This document shows positions 54,959 through 64,000 of a DNA stretch of 64,000 nt, one piece after another. Position 1 is the first letter of the stretch. Each line of letters opens with the position of its first letter. The notes under the pieces were generated by a model. That model saw only the letters and a program-made list of their open reading frames with translations, was not told the origin of the DNA and did not search any database. The translations under genes were made by a program, and so were the position numbers. The stretch is from Cucumis sativus (lineage: Eukaryota > Streptophyta > Magnoliopsida > Cucurbitales > Cucurbitaceae), in NCBI RefSeq assembly GCF_000004075.3, contig NC_026660.2:30631498-30695497 (forward strand), written 5' to 3'.

Positions 54959-57741
54959 CTAAGCAACAGATTGAACAGCTCTATCAAAGTTTTCTTCAGC
55001 GGTCGAGATGCGTTTAACAAGCATGTGGTCGGGATGCGAAATTTTCAATTGGCTGAAAATATGTGGCGAGTTTGTTAGCAATAGCAGCAGCCATGAAAGA
55101 TAAAATTATAATCCAACTTGTGGATGGATTTGCCATAACAGCAGTTAAAATAAAAACAAACAACGTATTTCCAGGTAAACATTAAATATTAAATATGAAG
55201 ATGCAAGACAGAAGTAGGGCAAAGAAAATTTCTGAATATAGATATTAAACGAGCAAAACAAGACCTACGGTACAATAGAAGAATCTCAAATATCAGTCTC
55301 CAATATTCAAACCAACATTAAATCCCCTATTAAATATTTTTAGAAAATGGGTTTAGTTTCTTCAAAATACTACTCTCAAAATGTCCCTCCAACCTCCTTT
55401 AAAAAACTTTCTAGAATTTAGGTGAACATAGAATTTAGCTAATAAACTAGCTTCAGTCCACAATTCCCACAAAGATGCAGAGTATACAAAAGTATTGCGA
55501 CCAAACAACCAAACATAAAAGAAGAGAGTAAGGAAGAAAAAGATTTCTGGGCATCAATCCCCACCAATTACCTGAGAAAACGAGAAGTTGGTTTGCCAAG
55601 GTGAAGACTGCATACAACTAAATTGGCCAGAGTTTCGGGATCTTTTGCATCCTGTGAAAACAAACAAAGAAACTTCTTACTACAATAAAAAATTCACAGA
55701 TGCTACTTACATCCTAAGTTGTCCTGAAAATGTTCAATCTATCTGAAACTTTGACCAAATTGGAATCTCACTGAAGACAACCAAGTTACAAAGACAGATT
55801 TTTTTCATTTCTTCTTTTTTATCAGTCACTAATCTGCGCCAATAATCTTGATCCCGACAGATAAACTATTTCAGTTATACAGTATAAGTAATCAAATGCA
55901 GAGACATCCGAAAACAACCTTGTTCAGTGCTTCAAGAAGAAGTGTCTCCGCTTCATCAAAGTTTCCCATATGCATGCAGCAGACAGCCCTTCCATTCAAA
56001 ATCAAGCTTGTCATGGGATACTTTTCGGAGAAATCTTGGAAGATGAGATATGCTTCTTGTATCTTGGAACCACCCTGGTCAAGCAAAAAATTACAGAATA
56101 ATGAGACTAGCCCCAAAAAGTCTACATTCCTTTCTTCAGAGTAATTAAAATATAAACTACAAACCACTGCTAGATTTAACCAAGCATTTGCAAGTTGTGT
56201 TAATGTGTGATCCTCATCAATCTGTTGCATGACTCGCAGCTGTCTCTCTGCATAATCTGACCTGTGCATCTTAAGAAATATTTGAACATTCAGCGCATGC
56301 CTGCAAGGAAAAAATAAAATCAGGCTCGAGATAATTACAGTATGCACTTCCAGTGACAACATTGGTTTTCAATACGTGACGACGGTACTGTATTCCTCCC
56401 CAGAAAAACGGACATTCAGAAAGAAAGCAAGACGAAGATAATTGAATGGTGGCTACATGGAAGAGAGTAAAAGACGACACTGGTCTACCATTACTAGTTT
56501 GTAGTTACATAGTGAACTAAATTAAAATTACCAGTTCTGCCGAGTGGTTACGAGTTTTATATATAGAAAAATAAGATATTTAATAAATAAATAATAGTAT
56601 TTGAAAATCTTCACAGTCTATGTACCTCACCCTTAATGCATCTAAAAATTGAAACCATAACGATGAAAGATATGAATACTTGTAAAACATTCAAAACGAG
56701 ACTTACAATTCCATGGTTCCTCCAGCATTTGTGTGTTTCAAGGCTTCATTATAATCTTGTTCATGCATGAATATGATTCCGGCAATTAGCCTCAAAGTAG
56801 AATTGTTTCCAATGGCTGGATCTGATAGCCATTCCTGTAGACTTGCGATGGTAGATTCCTACAACATTCAATAAATTCATCGGTAAAGAAACTATGATTA
56901 CTCTACCCTCATGAAGAAGAAAAACGTCTTCATTTTCTTCTGAACCCCGATCGTCCAGTACAAGTGGTAAAATCTGAAATCTTTTGGGTTGGTTTGAATT
57001 GCCTAGCTTACTCACACGTTACGTGACATTTTAATATTCATCCAATTATGCACAGATTTCTATTACGAAATACTAAAAACTTCTATCCGTTCATTACCGA
57101 GATTATGCATTGCTTCCCCTTCCCTCATCCACCACCACTCACACCCCCCAAATGAAAAGGTAGCATACATTACTACCCAATAAAATGGAGTCATGAACAT
57201 TGAATTCCCAGTAAAAAATTCTTGAGACTTCAAGTACTTCGTTCTAGATCGGTATCAAGTATGGTTTGAATTTATAAAATGAAGTGACATAGGTTAGAAA
57301 TGTGTGACCCAATAATATAATTGAAATTCTATGAATTACAAAAAATAATTTATATCCCAATTAAGGTAATCAGCTAAAAAGAGGGTCTAGATCCAGGGAT
57401 GAAACCTTGCTACTGGGATCAGACAGATACAGAGCGAGCAATTTGACGGCTTGAAGAGGCGTCGGGGCGGATGAGTCGATCTCGCTGATCGCTAGCTGAA
57501 AGAGGACGGACAGAGATTCAAAACAAATTCAAACCAAGCATCAATATACTCAGAGCCAGAGTAATGTGAGGGAACAGACCTGATAACTGCCAAGAGCAAT
57601 GTAAGAGCGGAAAACAATGGAATCCCTCTCGATTACATCATCGGGGGAGAGATTGGGGAGATCACTGTTGTTAATGGCTGCCTGATACGCACCCAAATAG
57701 AAATTATTTCTCAGATTGAACAAATGATCTGGTGCTGCCAT
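54959..57741 (-). CDS. COPE: Coatomer subunit epsilon (epsilon-COP), 7 exons
   Basis: Minus-strand exons 57580-57741, 57406-57495, 56707-56858, 56165-56300, 55919-56074, 55572-55651, 54959-55052; 870 nt, 289 aa plus stop, all GT-AG and in phase; plant epsilon-COP is about 290 aa. The start MAAPDHLFNLRNNFYLGAYQ is the plant family N-terminus. The protein is an all-helical TPR solenoid with QQIDEDHTLTQLANAWLNLA, FQDFSEKYPMTSLILNGRAV and EAETLLLEALNKDAKDPETL, ending in the conserved HPDHMLVKRISTAEENFDRA. Epsilon-COP binds alpha-COP in the COPI B-subcomplex for Golgi-to-ER and intra-Golgi traffic. It is divergent from SmB over a short shared interval. Confidence 0.96.
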
Positions 57742-58422
57742 GGTTTTACTCTTCCTTCGTCCAAGTTCCTTCCTCTAGATCTGAATCCAGTAGACGCGAG
57801 AGATAAAGAGAGAAGACCGACGAAGCAATTGAACGTTTAACCAAAATTTGGGCTTTACTTCTTGGTCCAAAAATATTTTTGTTTTTGTTTTTTCTTAAAT
57901 AAATAAGATTAAATTATTAGAAGTTCATTTGTTTCAAAATAATAATAAATAAATAAATGTCTAATAGATTAGTTGTTGTTTCTTTTTCTTTTTAGTTTTA
58001 ATCAACGTTTTCTTAAAATTTATTTATCTTGTAAACATTAAAATAGAATTTGTATATTTTGAAAAAGAATCATTAATTAAGATAAGATATTGAAATTTAG
58101 GGATAAATATAAATTTGAGGCAAAAAAGAAAAAATGGAAAATGGAAAATAGTTTGAAAACTAAGAAATTATTGACCAAATATGAATTATGCGTAGACGGG
58201 GATGGACCTGGACCGGTGGGCCGAAATAGTGGTGTTGGTTCGGCCCGTCATTTTATTTTTGTCGAGGGGGAATTTGAAAGAGCAAATTTAGGCATCAATT
58301 TGTAAAACCCTAGGTTTTCCCTCCTCCACTCCCCCGCCCGCTTCATTTTTTCTTGCTGGAGTTCTTACTGAAGGAAGAAACCCTAGGTTGCATCTCAGTT
58401 TGGTGTTCCACATTCTGGCACA
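57742..58422. promoter_or_regulatory. Shared divergent promoter, COPE (-) and SmB (+)
   Basis: Only 681 bp separate the two start codons. On the COPE side there is TGGGCT at 57849-57854. On the SmB side there is TGGGCC at 58217-58222, then two telo-boxes AAACCCTA at 58305-58312 and 58378-58385. The middle (57880-58080) is AT-rich. Site II plus telo-box is the classical plant growth/ribosome-biogenesis promoter arrangement, and both genes are constitutive housekeeping genes. Confidence 0.65.
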
Positions 58423-59277
58423 ATGTCGATGTCTAAGAGTTCGAAGATGCTCCAGTATATTAATTACCGGATGAGAGTCACCATCCAAGATGGCCGCCAA
58501 TTGGTTGGCAAGTTCATGGCCTTCGATCGGCACATGAACCTCGTCCTCGGCGACTGCGAGGAGTTTCGTAAGCTTCCTCCGGCTAAGGGTAAAAAGACTA
58601 ACGAGGAACGTGACGAGCGTCGTACCCTTGGTCTCGTTCTTCTCCGCGGCGAAGAGGTCATTTCCATGACAGTTGAGGGTCCACCGCCTGCTGAAGAGTC
58701 ACGTGCGAAGGCCGTCAATGCTGCGGCTATGGCTGGTCCTGGTATTGGTCGTGCCGCTGGTAGGGGTATCCCGACTGCTCCTTTGGTTCAGGCGCAGCCT
58801 GGTCTTGCAGGGCCAGTTCGTGGAGTGGGTGGACCTGCTCCGGGGATGATGCAGCCTCAAATCTCTCGCCCGCCAGTACCTCAGCTGTCCGCTCCGCCAA
58901 TGACATATCCGGCTGCACCCATTATCCGTCCACCTGGTCAGATGCCGATGTTTCCTGGGCAAGCTCCACCTCCAATCGGGAGAGGAATGCCTCCTCCGGT
59001 GCCTCCACCACAATTCTCTGGAGCGAGACCAGGGGGAGCCCCGCCACAACCTTTCCCGGGTCCTCCTCAATTTGCGCAGAGACCCATGGGACCTCCACCA
59101 ACCGGACAGGTGATGAGGGGACCGCCACCACCGCCCAGGCCTGGAATGCCAGCTCCCCCTCCTCGACCTGGGATGCCTCCTCCGCCCGGTGGCGCTGTTC
59201 CTGTTTACGGACCACCTCGTCCTGGCATGCCACCTCCGCCCAACCCACAGAACCAACAGCAAAATCAACAGCAATAG
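58423..59277 (+). CDS. SMB: Small nuclear ribonucleoprotein-associated protein B (SmB/B')
   Basis: A single 284-codon frame. Residues about 5-90 are the Sm fold: Sm1 around [20 protein letters not shown] with [11 protein letters not shown], and Sm2 with [20 protein letters not shown]. The extended tail is Gly/Pro/Ala-rich with GRAAGRG and GPVRGVG segments and repeated [12 protein letters not shown] motifs, ending in a Gln/Asn run; this long proline-rich tail separates SmB from the other Sm proteins. SmB is part of the heptameric Sm ring on U1, U2, U4 and U5 snRNAs in the nucleus. The ATG at 58423 has a second in-frame ATG two codons later. The coding region has no intron. Confidence 0.97.
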   Translation: MSMSKSSKMLQYINYRMRVTIQDGRQLVGKFMAFDRHMNLVLGDCEEFRKLPPAKGKKTNEERDERRTLGLVLLRGEEVISMTVEGPPPAEESRAKAVNAAAMAGPGIGRAAGRGIPTAPLVQAQPGLAGPVRGVGGPAPGMMQPQISRPPVPQLSAPPMTYPAAPIIRPPGQMPMFPGQAPPPIGRGMPPPVPPPQFSGARPGGAPPQPFPGPPQFAQRPMGPPPTGQVMRGPPPPPRPGMPAPPPRPGMPPPPGGAVPVYGPPRPGMPPPPNPQNQQQNQQQ

Positions 59278-62200
59278 AGTGGGTACGCGTCTTCATCTTT
59301 GAAAGTCTTTAGCACTACCCCTCCAGCGTTCAATTTTTTTTTAGCTATCACTAATAAACTTGCGCATCACTGATAAGTATACTGATCTGCTTTGTTACGG
59401 GATTAAAAATTTATGAGTATTATATTTAGAATGGATCGCATTGTTTGGTATGTTTCCAACTTCCTGGAATCCCAATTTAGCTTTGGTGTCCGGTTGGTTG
59501 AGTTAGGGACTGCCTTTGAAGGTTTTGACTTTATGGAATTAAGGTTTTATTCTTAGGAATCTTCGGAATTAGTTTCACTGGCAAGGATAAGGTCATCTGG
59601 ATTGATTTTTTTTGGTTACTTTATGGTTCTTTTGCTCGAGAAAATCTACAGGATCTTCTAAGAGAAATCTAGGTTTATCGATATTGTATTTATTTCGGTT
59701 TAAAACACTCCTGGTTCCGATACTCTCTCATTGAAGTAAAAAATTCAGTTCTAGAATTTGCAACAATTCGGTTTTTGAATTTTAGCTAGCCTGAAATGGT
59801 TTAGTTCTAGTGTTTCTATAATTTGTAATTGTTTTGTCCTTCTCATGAAAAATCTTATCAAGGGACAAGGGGAAGGAATGATGAGTATTTCTTAGTTATG
59901 TAACACATTTTGCAAATACACTTGGTCCCTAACAGTTTATCAATGTATATGCTAGGATACTTGCTAACAAGATTCAAGACCTGAAATATATTGAGAATTA
60001 AAGAAGAAACTACAAGATAATCCAAGTGTAAAGGAGCTTGGAACCTCCCTCTTGAGTGTTCTCATCCGAGCCCTAGATCACTCCAGAAAATAGTCTAACT
60101 TTCACTCACACATCCTCTTACTATTTATACAACATTATGTAACTAATTTCTAATGGTCACTCCTTAATACGAAGGTACTGATATTCTTATCAGTTATCTA
60201 GGTACCTAACAGTATATAAGTGAAAATTTCTATTACATTGTTACAAATGTTGAATTACATAGTAAATCGTTACAAGATTGAAGTATAGACTAAATAGTCA
60301 CATGTTAAAATTTAGAGACCAGAAGTTATTATTTTATTTTTAATTATATAACTTACATAGCCACCTCATTGATCCTTCTTGCTGGGGCACCAATTTTTTT
60401 GGCATTGAGTAATAACACCTTGGGCTTTTATAGGATGGATATACGAGTAGTTTGTTCTATGTTGATGGTACCTTATGATGAATATGTCGAACTGTTAAGT
60501 GTTAACCAGTATGCTATATACAATGACTGCTGGAGGAATGTACTGATTTGTGTAGGTGGTTTTAAAACCAAACTGACTAATTTGAGAACACCCCTCCCCC
60601 CCCCCCCCCAAAGAAAAAGGAAAAGGGGCATGTGGTGGAGGAAATTTCCACCCAAAACACAGCTAATGTTACTCTGTAAGTTTAATGAAAAAATATAATA
60701 TACTCTGCTAAAACATACGAAGTTTAATCTTACAAGTTACAGTATTTGAAATCTTAAAAGATATTGAAATACTTAGTTGGCTATGGCCGGAAGAAGTTAT
60801 CATCATAATACTTTAGGATTGACCAACCTATAAGAAAATCTCTATCTTTTAAAATTTTAAATCGAACATTTTTCAGGGTTTGACTAAATGACTTAGTTTG
60901 CTAAGTTGTGATAATATTATATGATTTCTAAACAGAAATTTGTGTTAATTTGCTTTGTATTCGAGGGGTTTTTTTTTCAAGAGGATGTTTATTTCCCAAC
61001 TTTCTAGTTCGTTGATAGCACTTGTTCTTGATAAGGTTTAGAAAAGTTGGGTAGTTAAAATTGGTCTCAATTGAGTCACTGACTCAGAAAATTAGCTATG
61101 ATCTTAACTTCGGCCATCTTGTGCAATGTTATATGGTTTATTCAGATGTCACAAATTACTGTGTATTTCTTTCTTGTTGCTTTGATGGCACCTTCAAGTG
61201 TATGTCAAGATTGCTTGTTTATCCACTCTCTCTCTCTAACTACTCGGTTGGGAAAATATATGCCCCTCTTTACAAGATCTGGACGATTGATTGGTATATT
61301 GATGTGGTAAAGGCTGTTACGATCTTTAGTTTTTAATCTTTACATATTACAAATATCCAACCATTCTAGGATTCGAAATTTCTTTCCAATTATCAAACAT
61401 CAATGTTATCTTGCAATCTTTCATTTCAGTAACTTGATAGTTATTTGTTGCAGACATATTGCATGTGATGATCTGTGGAGGTCTTCAGTGGATATTATCT
61501 TGTGTTGCTTCAACCTAAGGTTCACTTGCCAGGGGCTACAGCTTGGTTCATCTCCCTGGGCCCAATCTCTCTTGGAATTTGTGTTGATGCTGTTGTAGGA
61601 TTCGACAATGTACTGTTATTAGCAAATTGTGGTCCTGGTTTTGCAATTTAACCGTTAGAGATATACTTCAAATGCAAGATTTTAATGTGAATTTCCAATT
61701 CCTGATCACCATGTCTCTAGGTAGATTCACTTGCCCCTTTCACTTTTTTAATCTCTGTGTTAGGCATTATATAGGATTACTCAAGGACCTCAAGTCTGAA
61801 TAGTACGAACTGAAGGTTCTGTATTTTGGAACCTCTCCTGTGAAAGGAGAAAAATCTACATATTTTTGTGTGCATGAGTTGTGTGTGTGTTCTTTTCATG
61901 AAACATATGTACTGAAGATTGGAGAAATATAAAAGGGTAGGAAGAAGCAAACCTCTTTCCATTTAGCATTAATGTGAAGTAATGCCATGTTCTGAGTGGC
62001 TCTTTGACTTTTCATAAGTATAAACGATCTGAATATTAATGGTGGTATGGTCAATTACCATGTATAAGAACCACACAATGCCCAACTTTGTGGAGGCATG
62101 TACCAACCAAGATCTAAGCTTTTAAAAGGCCAAGCTTTCAGAGATCTGGATAGTCCGCTGTTTTGTCACTGTCTTTGAACAAGACGGGATTCTTCTAGTG

Positions 62201-64000
62201 GACCATCTCTCTCTTGTCTGTATTACATTTTATGCTACTCTTGCTCGTGATCTGTTTAATGGAAATCTAAACCAAGTGTTATAACTTATAATGCAAACTA
62301 TATTAATGAGAACAGTAACTATGCTGCAAAGTCTGGTTACCGTCCTTGACAAGGGGAAATCAAAAGTTCAGAGATTTTCCTTTTTTTATCAGATCGCGTG
62401 ATTGTTTGTCTTTCTTTGTTGAGACATTATAATTTGTATGCTTCTCTTGGATTTTTGCTTGAAACTTTATCATAATTAAAGGAAAAATGATTGAATATAA
62501 AGCATCATTTTCATAGTTGGCATTGTATGTATTTATAGATGTGATCAAGTGCATACTTGTATTTGTAAAATGATTGGAGTATAATGAATTCTCATAATTG
62601 TATTTAGTATATTTACTCTCAAATCACTTTAACCATGTTAGCGTTGAAGACATAAATGTCGAAATGTTTTGGATAAAAAAAAAACCTTCGCTCTTTTGGT
62701 AAGAGTATCATTTTCTATGGGGATTTTTTGCAAAACAAAAAAGTTGTAGGTATTGCAACAATCATACATTTGAAGCGGGCTTGGTTAAAAATGAAAGTTT
62801 AAAGTATAATGCGTTACAATGTCGTATGTAATTATGCCAAGAATGAAGATAAGGGAAGAGTGTTCATCCTTTAGCACTTTTCTTTTGGTGAGCAACACAA
62901 ATTGTTTGGTACACATGGGGGGAAGGTTATAGATGGAAATCCTAGAGGAAGTGATGTAAATGATTATGGAATCAGGTTCCTTTAGGTCAAAACTATAGAT
63001 GAAAAAATATCCTTCAATTGGTTATGTATTTTCTTTTGTTAGCTTTAGAGATGGTCAGCTAGTCATATGATGGCCTTGGATTGGGCCTACCACTTTGACA
63101 AATAAAAATGTTATTTGATGCCCTATCTATCAATAACAAATTGGATTTTAGAATCCCATGCCTAAAAAAGTTGATATTGTAAATCCACCTTTCCTTTTCT
63201 CCCTTATCAACCCCTAATCTTTATCTCAGGTCAATTCTACATAGTAGGTTACTTATTATTAAGACCACATGTATCTTTCTACCTTGTTCTACAATACACC
63301 AAGATATAATAAGTAATCTAAACCTAACAAAGATGCGCGTTCTTCTTAAAACAAAACGATAGAACAAGTACACTAAGAAAATTTAGAGTAGGTGTCGTTT
63401 CCTAGAAAACTCAAGTATACAAGTAAAAAGTTTTCCCTTGAATCAAACAACACATCACAATTTGGTTGATAGTTCATTATAGTAACGTGTTTTCAAATAT
63501 AATTTAAAAGATTTATTGTTAATAGAAAGTTGAATATGTATGAAATGTGCTTAATTCAACTAAAGTAAATGAACAGTAGATAGTAAAGTAATATTAATAA
63601 AGAGTGTATACAGTAGTGTACTAATTAATGTCTTTCCATCTCTATAGTGTTGACAAGTCTGTAGATCATTAAACAAAATACGTTACTGGTCACTACATGT
63701 TCAAATTGGGTAACTTTAATTACTGAAGCATGGGAGCATTTATGATCAAACTCCTGCTCAACTCACAAAGTAAAATCAATATTTTTCTTTTTACTACAAA
63801 GACAATAATTAAAGAAAAGTAAATAGTGGAATTTTGACAAAAGCAAAAATTGTTTGTGTATGGCCCAACCATCATCCTAATTGCTAATTAATTACTCAAA
63901 AAGAATATTGCTGAGTGATTATTAAGAAACAAAATTAAGTAAAAAAGGGAAGTTGAAGTGCAAATGAAAATATGAAATAGAATATATTAAAAAGAGAAAG
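59278..64000. other. SmB 3' flank and intergenic DNA to window end
   Basis: AATAAA at 59353-59358 is a plausible SmB polyadenylation signal. Alternatively a 3'UTR intron could run from GTGG|GTACGC at 59283 to TTGTTGCAG ending at 61453, since 61454 onward is less AT-rich and exon-like; this is undecided. 59930-60360 has a non-coding texture that could be an old element remnant. C14 lies at 60596-60609. From about 62300 to the end nothing is recognisable. Confidence 0.5.
60596..60609. repeat. C14 homopolymer
   Basis: Fourteen C follow CCCCT and precede an A-rich purine stretch. Intergenic, or within the possible SmB 3'UTR intron. Confidence 0.85.

Noticed and set aside
58464..59296. Long minus-strand frames opposite SmB
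   Set aside because: They are antisense shadows of the GC-rich Gly/Pro tail of SmB; they encode Arg/Trp/His-rich low-complexity sequence and have no promoter of their own.
59930..60360. Possible retroelement (LTR-like) fragment downstream of SmB
   Set aside because: It has a less AT-rich texture and a CTAACAGT(T)TAT-like sequence at both ends, but I see no TG...CA termini, primer-binding site, polypurine tract or reverse-transcriptase residues.

Overview
This is a piece of plant nuclear genome. It shows long AT-rich intergenic DNA full of (AT)n, (CT)n and (GT)n microsatellites, GT-AG introns, and plant-only families: a group IIe WRKY factor, an ALOG/LSH factor, a CHUP1/IPGA1-type protein, a UDP-arabinose 4-epimerase and a berberine-bridge-type oxidase. 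The gene set and codon use fit a eudicot. A cucurbit such as Cucumis is my best guess, but that is inference. I see no prokaryotic, viral or organellar gene, no rRNA or tRNA, no CRISPR array and no intact transposon.

Layout, left to right. 1-1392 (+) is the 3' part of a BBE-like flavoprotein oxidase, cut by the window edge. 2525-4225 (+) is eIF3d, uninterrupted. 5782-10397 (-) is the alpha-N-terminal protein methyltransferase NTM1 in 7 exons. 15388-18381 (-) is a WRKY14/35-like factor in 3 exons. 26205-32389 (-) is an NDR/AGC kinase with 13 coding exons and a 5'UTR intron. 36744-37605 (-) is an LSH/ALOG factor in 2 exons. 41181-44300 (-) is a CHUP1/IPGA1-like protein in 7 exons. 50489-53756 (+) is a MUR4/UXE/DUR-type UDP-arabinose 4-epimerase with 10 coding exons. 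54959-57741 (-) is coatomer epsilon in 7 exons. 58423-59277 (+) is the spliceosomal SmB protein, uninterrupted. In every multi-exon model the junctions are GT-AG and the exon lengths sum to whole codons. Exon boundaries were placed by eye from splice sites and protein conservation.

The genes do not form one pathway. Translation (eIF3d), protein N-terminal methylation (NTM1), splicing (SmB), vesicle traffic (epsilon-COP) and wall-sugar supply (UXE) are housekeeping. WRKY, NDR, LSH and CHUP1-like are regulatory or morphogenetic. Several growth-type promoters carry telo-box (AAACCCTA) and site II (TGGGCY) motifs, most clearly the 680-bp divergent COPE-SmB interval.

The most interesting points are these. 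The gene order appears to interleave neighbours that I recall lying in three separate Arabidopsis segments. A perfect inverted W-box pair sits upstream of the WRKY gene. A site II/telo-box module near 10.9-11.1 kb and a TATA-leader-donor module near 39.6-39.9 kb have no recognisable coding partner. A diverged three-copy repeat lies at 39.9-40.7 kb. A T14G23 tract lies inside a WRKY intron. I found no convincing previously undescribed biological system.
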